Part shown: in pieces, positions 45,933-55,700 of the stretch
How the letters are laid out: the number at the start of each line of letters is the position of its first letter
How positions within the stretch are numbered: position 1 is the first letter of the stretch
Assembly: GCA_964342465.1 (NCBI GenBank)
Contig: CAYFFQ010000009.1
Location: 4,337 to 68,336, forward strand
Direction of reading: 5' to 3'
DNA length: 64,000 bases
Source of the DNA: MGIIb-Q1 sp964342465
Lineage (GTDB): Archaea; Thermoplasmatota; Poseidoniia; Poseidoniales; Thalassarchaeaceae
Program-made: the position numbers and the translations under genes
Notes under the pieces: generated by a model
Told to the model about the DNA's origin: nothing
Seen by the model: the letters and a program-made list of their open reading frames with translations, nothing else
Database searches by the model: none

Positions 45933-47282
45933 ATGAGTGAAATACGCAAATGGTTCTCGTCCCTGAAAAGACACGGTATGAGGAGGAGCCTCGAGGAAGT
46001 TTCTATTCTGCTGGCGAGATTGGAGATGCCGCAGATGCGGTTCCCCTCCATTCATGTCGCCGGAAGCAACGGCAAGGGGACCACCTGTGTCATCATCGCC
46101 AACGCCTTGACCCTTTCTGGCAAGAGCTGCGGTCTCTTCTCATCACCACACCTCTGTTTTGTGGAGGAGCGGGTGAGAATCGATGGTGTGCCGATTTCGA
46201 GCGAGGTGTTCGATGAGGCTCTGGCCAAGATTCGTAGAGTCTCTAAGCAGAAACCGATTACTGAACCTTCATATTATGAAGCGACATTTCTCGTCGCCAT
46301 CATCGCCTTCGCCGATGCTGGTGTCGATAGAGCGGTCATCGAGACAGGGATGGGGGGTCGGCTAGATGCCACTCGACTCGCTTCCGCCGATTGCTGTCTG
46401 TTGACAGACATCGCCCTCGAACACACCGAGGTGCTCGGCGAGACTCTTGCAGACATCGCCCGTGAGAAGGCGGCTATCGCGAGACCCGGTGTCCCCTTCA
46501 TCGCCAAATGGACCTACGACACCGCCGCCCGCGACATAATCATGGAAGCGGTTGCAGACATCCATGACGGTTGCTGGTGGCGACCGGACAGGAACAGAGC
46601 CATGCCCTTTGCAGCCATGGAGATGGAGCCGAGGCCGGTCGATTCGACTGCCCTGCCCTCGAACTGGTCTCCATACAAGGCGGAAGCGGCGAACTTGGCA
46701 CGATTTGCACTTGACAGCATATTCCTACACGGCGCCGCAGAACTGGTCGAGAGTGCGATGGCCCACACGGTCTGGCCCGGTCGTGTGCACTGGTTGAAGC
46801 ATGAGGGTGTGCCGGTCCTTCTCGATGCTGCTCACAACCCCAGTGGGATGCGAAAGTTCTGCAATCAACTTCTCGCTGAGATGGAGGATGATTCATCTCC
46901 GACACCGGGGTGCATCATTCTCGGATGCACACCTCAGACAGATATGGTCGGATTCATCAACCCCTTGGTGGAGTTGGTGTTCAGAGGTGAGATTGAACAC
47001 ATAATCATCACCGAACCCGTTGGAGGAAGAAGGGCGGCGGTGGCGGCGAAGGTCATCAAGAAGGAGTTCGAAGACCAAGGCATCTCCGGCGCCGTCGTCG
47101 TCGGCTCTCCCGATGAGGCGCTCGCCGAGGCTACTAGATTGTGTATAGCAGACGGGAGTACGCCGATACTCGGGGTCGGTTCACTCTATCTGCTCGGAAA
47201 CCTGCTCACTGCGATGGGTCAGGATACGCCGGAAGCGATGACCACCCTGCTTCCTTCTGAGGATAGTGTCTTCTGGACCTGA
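45933..47282 (+). CDS. folC: Folylpolyglutamate synthase / dihydrofolate synthase
   Basis: A 449-residue Mur-ligase family enzyme that adds glutamate to folates. Seen are the P-loop HVAGSNGKGTT (41-51), SSPHLCFVEERVRI, IETGMGGRLDATR, ALEHTEVLGETLADIAREKAAI and the Mg/substrate motif LDAAHNPSGM. ATG 45933 follows GAAAGGGCTGGCTGAA; a TTG 12 codons upstream is less likely. It is divergent from the presenilin-like gene with about 200 bp between, in which I see no further feature. Confidence 0.9.
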   Translation: MSEIRKWFSSLKRHGMRRSLEEVSILLARLEMPQMRFPSIHVAGSNGKGTTCVIIANALTLSGKSCGLFSSPHLCFVEERVRIDGVPISSEVFDEALAKIRRVSKQKPITEPSYYEATFLVAIIAFADAGVDRAVIETGMGGRLDATRLASADCCLLTDIALEHTEVLGETLADIAREKAAIARPGVPFIAKWTYDTAARDIIMEAVADIHDGCWWRPDRNRAMPFAAMEMEPRPVDSTALPSNWSPYKAEAANLARFALDSIFLHGAAELVESAMAHTVWPGRVHWLKHEGVPVLLDAAHNPSGMRKFCNQLLAEMEDDSSPTPGCIILGCTPQTDMVGFINPLVELVFRGEIEHIIITEPVGGRRAAVAAKVIKKEFEDQGISGAVVVGSPDEALAEATRLCIADGSTPILGVGSLYLLGNLLTAMGQDTPEAMTTLLPSEDSVFWT

Positions 47283-47483
47283 ACCTTCTCGGCCGGCCAG
47301 ACGACCAGACTCCTCGGCTAGGAGGTGTGCTCTCAGACCTCATCGGCACAAGGACTCTTCTCGCTTGGAGGTGAATACAACATCTCCACCACAGGAGGTG
47401 GAATCTCAGAGCCTGCTGTGGCAGGATGGGACGGCATCATTGATAGAGTGCGCCCAGCCCCTGTCGGCTGGGCGGTGGAGCGA

Positions 47484-47963
47484 ATGAAGGAGAAGCACCT
47501 GAGAATCCGCATCGAACAGTGTCTGACGCTTGCCAAGGCTTCGAATTGCCCGCGCGCAAACTTCGGTTCACTGCTTATTGACCCTGACCGCAATGTCATC
47601 CTGATGGATGGTTACAACGGCGGTCCGAGAGGTGGCGGCGAACTATGTGGCGGCGATGTCTGCCTGCGTGAGGAGGAGCAGGTGAAATCGGGCACCCGAG
47701 TCGAGGTCGGCTGCCATCATGCTGAGATGAATGTCATCTGCAACGCCGCTGCCAACGGCGTCCCCACCAAGGGCGCTTGGCTGATAGTGAACGGCGAGCC
47801 GTGCTTGATGTGTGCCAAACTGATTCACCATTCGGGGGTGACGAGAGTGATTGTCGTTGACGGTGGTTTCGCGGGGGCCAACGGTGTCGGATATCTCGAG
47901 AGTCATGGAGTGATAGTCCAGCGAGAGGATGGGCCGAAAGACCCGCGTGGAAACCTTAAGTGA
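47484..47963 (+). CDS. Deoxycytidylate deaminase family (ComEB-like)
   Basis: A 159-residue zinc deaminase converting dCMP to dUMP. Seen are NCPRANFGSLLIDPD, DGYNGGPRG, the zinc/catalytic CHHAEMN (77-83, with Glu81 as proton shuttle) and EPCLMC (105-110). The combination with a Cys-rich insert (CGGDVC) is typical of dCMP deaminases. The ATG 47484 is chosen because the family begins there; a longer frame from 47325 has unrelated sequence. It is followed by a long repeat region. Confidence 0.87.
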   Translation: MKEKHLRIRIEQCLTLAKASNCPRANFGSLLIDPDRNVILMDGYNGGPRGGGELCGGDVCLREEEQVKSGTRVEVGCHHAEMNVICNAAANGVPTKGAWLIVNGEPCLMCAKLIHHSGVTRVIVVDGGFAGANGVGYLESHGVIVQREDGPKDPRGNLK

Positions 47964-48075
47964 CCCCCGGACAACTCTCTCTTTCAGGGTGCTCCACATC
48001 GGAAACCACCCCCCAAATTCTTGGGATGGCTCACACCTCTGTCTGATGTCTCACCCCGCCTACCGCTGGTTGGGC

Positions 48076-48372
48076 GAACTGCTGGTGGTCTCTCGTCTGC
48101 CGGACCGCTGGTGGCCGCTGGTCTGCCGAACCCCTGGTGGCCGCTGGTCTGCCGGACCGCTGGTGGTCTCTGGTCTGCCGAACTGCTGGTGGTCTCTGGT
48201 CTGCCGGACCGCTGGTGGCCGCTGGTCTGCCGAACTGCTGGTGGTCTCTGGTCTGCCGAACCGCTGGTGGCCGCTGGTCTGCCGAACCCCTGGTGGCCGC
48301 TGGTTTGCCGAACCGCTGGTGGTCTCTGGTCTGCCGGACCGCTGGTGGCCGCTGGTCTGCCGAACCGCTGTT
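48076..48372. repeat. Tandem repeat, 26-bp unit, about 11.5 copies
   Basis: Consensus GAACCGCTGGTGGYCGCTGG plus TCTGCC, with alternating variants (GAACTGCTGGTGGTCTCTGG). Eleven full units start at 48076 and a partial one at 48362. A 26-bp period is open in several frames and yields long repeat-only frames of 26-residue period, which I reject as genes. Nine units contain GCTGGTGG. The array fills most of the space (47964-48395) between two convergent genes; the rest holds nothing recognisable. Confidence 0.93.
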
Positions 48373-48395
48373 CTATCGTGGGTGGAAACTTCGTT

Positions 48396-48962
48396 TCACT
48401 CCCCGAAATGGGTTGCCATCGCTTCCAATTGCTGATACAGGTCGGCGATGTCTCCGTTGTTGTGAATCACCATATCAGCCAGTTCGGCGGTGGCGATGAG
48501 AGCCTGTCCAGATTCATCGTGAGCGACCAGTTCCGCCTCTTCCTGAGCGACGAACTGCTCGTAGTTCTCTGCATCTCCTGTTCGGCCCCGCTCGACCAGC
48601 CGCTGCCACCTCTCCTCGCGAGGTGCTCTCACCTCGACGAGGATGAAATCATCTCGCTTACGCAGCGCCTCGACCTCTGCGGGGGTGCGGATGGAGTCGA
48701 TGGCGTGGTCGCCCCCTTCTCCAATTCTGTCGAGCAGCATCTCGGCGAGGATGCCTGCGCCACCCATCGCCCTCAACGTGCGACCGCCCTCGATGAGGCT
48801 CGCGCGGGTTATCTCGCGGTCGTTGGCGGCAAGCCATGTTCGTATGGAATCGGAGCATGAGTTCGAGGTGAACCCTCTCTCGACCAGCCAGTCCATGACC
48901 GTGGTCTTCCCGCAGGCGTTGCGGCCGGTCAGCCCCACCAACATCAACGCCTCGTGGAGCAT
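48396..48962 (-). CDS. Nucleotide kinase-like protein, UPF0200/dephospho-CoA kinase-like
   Basis: A 188-residue P-loop NMP-kinase-like protein: GLTGRNACGKTT (Walker A), SDSIRTWLA, DSIRTPAEVEALR, FILVEVRAPREERWQRLVERGR with the lid Arg residues, and EEAELVAHD. The pattern fits archaeal UPF0200 proteins, related to dephospho-CoA and adenylate kinases, but the substrate is not established. ATG 48962 is used; ATG 48944 is possible. It lies downstream of the Lhr-like gene on the same strand, with a TATA-like element in the spacer. Confidence 0.75.
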   Translation of the reverse strand: MLHEALMLVGLTGRNACGKTTVMDWLVERGFTSNSCSDSIRTWLAANDREITRASLIEGGRTLRAMGGAGILAEMLLDRIGEGGDHAIDSIRTPAEVEALRKRDDFILVEVRAPREERWQRLVERGRTGDAENYEQFVAQEEAELVAHDESGQALIATAELADMVIHNNGDIADLYQQLEAMATHFGE

Positions 48963-49052
48963 GGGGTTCAAAGAAATGCCGTATCTGAAGCGGGTTGTGA
49001 GCGCCGGTATGTCTACCCCATTCTTCGAATAGGTGAGGTGTGGAGATTTGGG

Positions 49053-49154
49053 GGAGTGAGGAGAAGTGCCCCAGAGGAGCCTTCAACTTCGACCCCCTTA
49101 TAAAGCAACCAACACAAAGACGGAGTGAGGAGAAGTGCCCCAGAGGAGCCTTCA
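49053..49154. repeat. 33-bp direct repeat carrying the lhr stop codon
   Basis: Two identical 33-base copies (49053-49085 and 49122-49154) start 69 bases apart; one half reads GTGAGGAGAAGTGCCCCAG. The right copy ends exactly with the three bases of the helicase stop codon (49152-49154, minus strand). The left copy therefore carries a copy of that stop. The 36 bases between hold a TATA-like element. Confidence 0.88.
49097..49105 (-). promoter_or_regulatory. TATA-like box between the 33-bp repeats
   Basis: On the minus strand CTTTATAAG, a good archaeal TATA match. It lies about 135 bases before the UPF0200-like kinase start. It could drive that gene with a leader of roughly 110 bases. Confidence 0.4.
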
Positions 49155-52100
49155 CCCCCAGAACTGGCGGGTGCGGGCGTAGTTGAGTTCGGCATCGTGG
49201 ATGAATTTGAACAGGAGTTCCTTCTCATCGGCGGGAATGCGAGCTAGAATCCTGCCAGCGGTCTCCTCACCGATGCCCCGCCCCATCAGACAGGTGAGAG
49301 CGTCAATTCCCCTCTGCCGAACGAGGTGGGCGTTCTTCTCCATGCGAGCGCCCGTCGCCTCATCGTTGGATGCGACCCATTCCGCCAATCTGTCCTCCAA
49401 ACCCTCACGGGCGGCTGCGAGCATCGTTCCACCACACTTCTCACAGTGGGTGTGACGGGCACCATACATCGCCACGCGGGTACGCATTCTCTCGTTGCAG
49501 GCAAGGCAGATGAGCACGCATCTCTCGTTCATCAACCGTTCTTCAAGCCGTTTTCTCACTTCGGCATCACTCCAGTTGGGGAGTAGAAGGTCTCTCTCAC
49601 TGCGTGGGGATATGCCCAGTGGTCCTGCTGCCGTGACGGAGATTGTGACCGCTCCGGACTGAATCGCTTCCAGCAGTTGAGATGCACCGGAGAGATCCAT
49701 TCTCTCTGTGAACAGTTTGTCAAGTGCCTCATCGACGACTACTGTACCTCGGTAGCGATTGAGAATTCCCTGAAGGTTTACTCGACGTGGGTCGACCCCT
49801 CGCCCGATGACTCCGAAGGTCTTGCACACCTCCACCAGCCTAGCGCGTAACATCCTGCCGTTGGGGATGGTCATGCGCATGATGTCCTCAAGGCTCCGCG
49901 GGGGAGTCTCCATCAACCAGTGAATGATTCCCTCCGCGGTGAGTGATGGAACCTGAAGGGAGATGCGATATGGGTCGATTATGACGCGGCCGCTCTTGCC
50001 GTCTGCGGTTGAAGCCATCGCCTGAAGAAGATGGGCGAGAGCGGCGTTGATTCTGCTTCCGTGGCAGCAGTTCAGCACAAGGGTGTCCTTGCGCACCTCG
50101 ATGGTGAGGTGTCGCGCCGTCGGCAAAGAGCCGGTAGCATCGATGTGGTCGGCTACCGTCTCTAGCAAATGCCCGAGCGAGTTCTGTGAAAGTGGGTAGG
50201 CGGCAAGCGGTTCGGGGGCCGGTAGAGAATCGAGGAATGTCTGCACCGTCGGAGCCCATTCACCATAGTCTCCCTCTTCGGTGGGTGGGGNNNNNNNNNN
50301 NNNNNNNNNNNNNNNNNNNNNNNNNNNNNNNNNNNNNNNNNNNNNNNNNNNNNNNNNNNNNNNNNNNNNNNNNNNNNNNNNNNNNNNNNNAATGTCTGCA
50401 CCGTCGGAGCCCATTCACCATAGTCTCCCTCTTCGGTGGGTGGGGCATCACTCCGGTCGTCCGTGGTTCGGGCATGGTTCCGGTTCTCGGTGGATGCGGA
50501 ACCATCGGCTTGGAGAGGTGGAGAAACTACCCCGGCTATCTCGCCGGTGCGTGAGTCGTGGCTGTGGCGCTCGGTAGCGTGGTGGCTGTGGCGCTCGGTA
50601 GCGTGGTGGCTGTGGCGCTCGGTAGCGTAGTGGCTGTCGCGCTCGGTAGCGTGGTGGCTGTCGTGCTCGGTAGCGTGGTGGCTGTCGTGCTCGGTCAAGC
50701 GGCGAAGAGCCGGCTTCCAACCCCTGTCGGCGGCCACAGTCTCTCTCAATGCGCCGACCTCACGCGCTATTTCAGCCGAGACTGGAGGCAACTCTCCCAT
50801 CCATACCGGTGCGCTGCTCTGGTCTCGGACTGGAGCGACCATCAACTCGCTCTTCTCCGGGTCTGCATTGACTATCAGCCAAGTTCTGCCGGCCATCACG
50901 AACCTTCGTTGCGAGCCATCCTCCTCTCCGCCGATGGAATCGAGTGAGAGAACGAAGGTCTCGTCGACATTCCCCAGGGCTTTGCGAGTGACCGCATCGC
51001 GGACGGTGTATCGCTTCTCATTGACTATCATGGAGAGGTGGTTGATGAGGTAGTTTCGCCCTCTGCCCCCTGGTGAGAACCAACCGCCCTCAAGGTGGCG
51101 GGGCAGTGCTGCTCTCAGGGCTGACCGCCATTCCTCTTTCTTCTTCTCATCGGTGGCGATTACCTCTTCTCTCTTTGGTCGTTTTTCCGGCATATTCGGG
51201 TCTTTCAACCTCGCCTCCTGCCAAATGGCAGTGGGCCATTCTAGCGGTTCGGAATCGATTGGTCTTTTCACGACTCGGACCAGCCTCCTCTCATCGAGAA
51301 CGGTGAGAATCTCATTGACCTCATCGTCTGTGATGGATTCGAAGAGGTTCGCCCTCGCAAGCAGGGTTGCAGGGGCGGAGAGTGGAACGATGCCTTCGGA
51401 CAGAGCGAGCAGAACCAACTGATTGGCAACGACATTGAGCGGTTTCGTCCTCCACTCGACCCCCTCGAGTTGGCCACCAATCGCTCGTCTTGCAATGACC
51501 GCCGACTCGGAGATGTCATCGACATTCCACGCCAGCAACATCCCCTTGGAAGTTCCACCCAGATGATGTTCTGCTCTGCCAACTCGCTGCAATAATCTGT
51601 CAACAGCGCGGGGCGACTGAATCTGATGGACCTCTCGGATGGAGCCGACATCTATTCCAAGTTCGAGAGAGGAGGTGCAGACAAGGCCATGCAGTTCACC
51701 ACTCTGAAGTGCCGTCTCCATCTCTCGGCGCGTTTCAGCGGCGAGTGAGCCGTGGTGTACCCCGACCCTCAGGTCGCCGTCGAGTTTCGAGATTCTCTGG
51801 GCGACTGTCTCTGCGGTGTTTCGCGAATTGACGAATATCAGGCATGGGGCGCTCTTCTTGACCTGACTGGCCAACCTCCGCAGTGCAGCCAACCCTTGTG
51901 GAGATGCGTGCAGTTCCATCGACAATGCGCGGTCCTCGGGAGTGACTTTGGGGGTTGTCACTTCAAGTTGGGTCGGTCTCTCTGTCGGGCCTAGACAGAC
52001 GGTGCAGTTCTTGGAGAGCCAATGCGCCACATCTTCAGGGTTGCCGATGGTTGCTGAGAGGCCGATTCTCTGAACTCTTCTGCCACACAACTCGTCTATC

Positions 52101-52615
52101 CTCTCCAAGGCTATGGAGAGTTGTGCGCCTCGCTCTCCGGCAGCGAGGTCGTGAACCTCGTCGATAACGACTGCTGATAGGTTTCTCAATCCCTCTCTCA
52201 GTCTGCTTCCGGTCAAGAGAAGTTGACAGGTTTCGGGGGTAGTGACCAACAGATGAGGGGGATTCCGCGATTGGGCAGAGCGGCGGGATTGCGGGGTGTC
52301 GCCGTGACGCACATCCGAGCGCAGGCTGCATCGACCGACCAACTCCTCTATTCTCCTGCCGATGTCTCGGTTCAGGGCTCGGAGAGGAGTGATGTAGAGA
52401 ATGGCTAGTGGGTTCCATGATTCTGTCAGGCAGCGAGAGAGCAGCGGCATCAGAGCCGCTTCTGTCTTGCCGCTGCCGGTTGGAGCGATGAGAAGAGAGT
52501 CCCTGCCGGCGAGGATGTCTTTCTGTGAGGTCACCTGAATGGGAGTGGGGGTCCAGTTTCTCTCCTTCGCGAGAGCAGCGAGAGGAGCAGCGAGTCTCTC
52601 GAAGCCATCACTCAT
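49152..52615 (-). CDS. lhr: Lhr-like superfamily 2 DNA helicase, with His-rich repeat linker (gap inside)
   Basis: A long SF2 helicase interrupted by a 100-N gap (50291-50390), so about 1,150 residues at least. Seen are TPTPIQ, Walker A APTGSGKTE, DEVHD, LSATIGNPED, FVNSRNTAETVAQ, CTSSLELGIDVGSI and LLQRVGRAEHH, then the Lhr winged-helix/core region. A linker holds six 8-residue units HDSHHATE/HSHHATER. After the gap the C-terminal Lhr domain ends with a four-Cys zinc site (CLACN ... CEKCGG). Lhr proteins unwind branched DNA and RNA-DNA hybrids in repair. ATG 52615 has a GAGGGAG ribosome site; GTG 52702 is an alternative start. Confidence 0.9.
50236..50445. repeat. Repeat of at least 55 bp flanking an assembly gap inside lhr
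   Basis: The 55 bases 50236-50290 are identical to 50391-50445, on either side of exactly 100 N. This is the signature of a collapsed tandem repeat, or of a duplicated contig end. It encodes a segment of the linker (EEGDYGEWAPTVQT), so either the protein has tandem copies here or the gap is artificial. Confidence 0.8.
50558..50701. repeat. In-frame 24-bp tandem repeat in lhr
   Basis: Six 24-bp units (GTGGCTGTGGCGCTCGGTAG plus 4) start at 50558, 50582, 50606, 50630, 50654 and 50678. On the coding strand they give HDSHHATE and HSHHATER, a very His-rich flexible stretch that could bind metals or nucleic acid. The period is a multiple of three. Confidence 0.92.
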
Positions 52616-52779
52616 CTTGCGCTCCCTCGACAGTTGGTCGGTGGTCTGTGTGAAAAGGTCGCCGGCTGATGCCGTCAGCATGTCGGCAGGGGCGGATTCC
52701 ACCTCACTTCATTGAACTTGGTAGAGGGTTTTCGCCGGCACGGGCTGGATGTGAGGCAGGAGAGAGTGGGGGTTGAGCC

Positions 52780-55700
52780 TCAGTAGTCATCATCCTCATC
52801 GTATTCTTCGTCGTATTCGTCATCATCGTCGTCGAAGAGGTGGTCGTCCTCGAACAGTTCGCTCCGGCCGGTGATGGCTCCCTTGAGGGAGACCCATGCT
52901 ACGATAGGGAGAACTATCATGGCGATGATGATGCCGATGACAGCGAGCAGATTCTGGCGGGCATCCTCAACCCATCCGAGGCCGAATGCGTAGTCAACAG
53001 AGACACCGATGCTGGCGCTGTTGTCGGTCTCGTCGACTTCGACTATCTCATCATCTGCGTCAACTATGACAACAACGCGGTCAACTCCTTCCTGAGCTTC
53101 CCAAGTGGTGGTAACTGGAATCGCCTCGTCAGCGATTCCGTTAATCTTCTGAGTGGCAAAAGGCTCCGCCGAATCACCCGAGTAGAAGGCGACGATGAAT
53201 CCTCGATTTGTCGGACCACCGACATTGGCAATCCACGCAGTGACCTCGACGGCTGCACCGTTCGAGACTATCTCCTTGTCGGCAGAAACCATATCTATAG
53301 TAAGTTGGGGGCCGAGAGCCCCGAATCTGACCCACTGCAGTTCTTGGTCGCCGTTCAACTCAACGGGTTCTCGGACCGGGTCGGACTTCGAGTTCCCTTC
53401 ATTCGCCAACGGGTTGCCAGCCGAATCCCAACCCTCGACCCAGAAGCCGACTTCGTAGTCCTGAAGTGGTGGATTCATCCCATCTCCAATCAGGTCAACC
53501 GTACCAGTCCAAGAGATTGATTGCCCAGTCTGGAGCATACCCAACAGTGATGAGCCGGATGATATCTGGCGCTGGTTCTCATCTCGCATCAACCAATGGA
53601 CCCATTGTGGGCTGCCCGAAAGGTCGGCATCTTCCCAGCCGATGAATTGGACCGGGACCTCCTTGAGGGCGCTGGAGTTTGAGATGTCAATCATATCCAC
53701 CGGAGCCAACCTCTCTAGAACTCGTGGGGGGGAGTGGTCAACCTCCACCTGAAGGGTCGTGGAAACGGTATCGCGAGTCATGTCCTCTCCTCTTCCCGGT
53801 ATGTTGCGCACCCCGGCGAGGAATGTCCTAGTCTCTGAGGAAGCGAGTGTGGGCGCGGCTGAAAGTGGGACTTCAAGGCTGAAGCCGCCGTCATCGGTGA
53901 GTGAGCCGTCTGACCAATACTGCACTCCATCGAACACCTCCACGGTGATTCCGAGATTGCGAGGCGCGGGGACATCACTACCCTCGTAGACGACTCGGCC
54001 CGACCAGCGGAGGCGGTCATTCGGCACCACTCTGCTGCCATCCGAAACAGGGCCGACCCTCGGCTCAGATACATCATTCACCTGATAGGTGGAAGCATCG
54101 AGAACAAGGTCGTTCTCAACGCGGAAAGTGTGTTCCGTGAAGATTATCTCACGCGGCTCCGGGGTTCCGAGTTGGGTGAACTCCAATGACACATCTGATA
54201 GGTCAGCGTCCGGCCAGTCCCAGGAGAACTGGAATCCGAAGGTGACCATCACCCACGGCATCCCCGTCTCGTTGGTCAGAACCTCGGCCCCGCAGGTTTC
54301 GTCGGAAAGGACACTGCATGAGGGGGAGATGACGAGGTAATCATCATCCGTCCAGAAGGTGTTGTTCGAGCCGCTGAAGGAGAGGCGTTGTTGGTCTCTA
54401 TCTGGGTCGGGGCCTTCGAAATCAAAGATGAGGCTGATATCGGTGAAATCGATGAGGCCGTTGGCATCGACCAGCCCCAGCGTGAGTTGCTGGGTCACAC
54501 CAGCGAAGGCGCGCTCACCATCCTCATGTCCTGCCCAATGGAGTCCGGTGAACACCGAGTCCATGTCTCTGCGGGTTCTGTAGGTGACGAGGTCGTAGTC
54601 AAAACCGGGACCGTCCGAGCGTAGAAGTGCGTTGCCAGCCACATCCGTTCCTGTCACGAAATAGGAGACTCTCGCCATGTTCGGGTTTCGCGAATCATCG
54701 ATTGTGGCGAAGAACAATTTGTCGGCATCATCAGTAAGATTGACCATCGTGTGGTTGACATATTCGGCGGGGTCCGCCAATCCGTTGCGGTTGGAGTCGT
54801 GGTCTGCCTCGACCCAGTAATGTAGGGTGAGTTGCTCGGGAGAGCCGATTTCATCCTGAATCCTGATTCTCACCAGTTGGTCATCGTATCCGGCTTCGTA
54901 GGAATTGTCCGCTGGTGTCGCTTCGATGAGTGCCGGTGCTGTCGCATCAACGCGAATCATCCTCTGCCAAGACTGGTTCACGGGTAGAACCTTGAGAGGG
55001 TCTCTTGGGTTGTCCACCTGCACCTCGTAGAAAACCCCATCAGGGCGGTTGATGGTGTCGATGGCGACTGGGATGAAGAACTCTCCATACTGGTTGGAGC
55101 GGTCCTTTGCCTGTAGGAAATCTCCTTCAGGGGTGCGCTTTATTACCGCCACATCGAAAGTCGAGTCGAGGGGTGCGTCTTCCGTTCCATCATACCAAAT
55201 GGCCCCTTGGAAGTGGAGGGTCTCTCCAGCCTTGACCCACTCCATCTCCTCGACATCGTCGTGATGCACGGCACCATCGTTGTCCCTCACCTTCATCCAG
55301 CCCAATCCATAAGACTGGTTGACTCTGATTCCCGCCGGTCCGGTAGTCAGGGAGAGGGGGGTGTTGCCATTATCATCAGTACAACTGACTCGGAAACCGA
55401 CATTGTTCTGCTCCTTGAAGTTGGAAGTCACTCTGAAGGCCCAGTGGATTTCGAGGATTCCGTTGCTGTTGTTGACCCATGTCGCTGCTGCATCCGGAAC
55501 AATCCAGTCCTCCGGGTCATCATCGACTAGAGTCCCGTCGCTGTTCCAAGTCAGAATGGGGGCGTCGGACGACGGTTGTGCTAAAAAGTCGAGATTGGCT
55601 GAAGAGATGGTGGTCGCATCCTCACCGATTACATGTCGAGTCACCACCTCGTAGTTGTCAATGGTCTCATGCAGGACCATATCCTCATCCCAACTGATGT

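Noticed and set aside
48076..48372. Array considered as CRISPR, or as Chi (GCTGGTGG) recombination hotspots
   Set aside because: Units are contiguous with no unique spacers and no cas genes are near. The Chi octamer is specific to enterobacterial RecBCD, which is not expected in an archaeon; the match is probably a by-product of the repeat sequence.
47929..48860. Two long plus-strand frames with a Trp/Leu-rich 26-residue period
   Set aside because: They are translations of the 26-bp array, open in several frames, and one overlaps the UPF0200-like gene on the other strand.
49152..52615. Lhr as two genes or a frameshifted pseudogene
   Set aside because: The apparent frame change coincides with the 100-N gap; both parts are intact Lhr segments in the right order.
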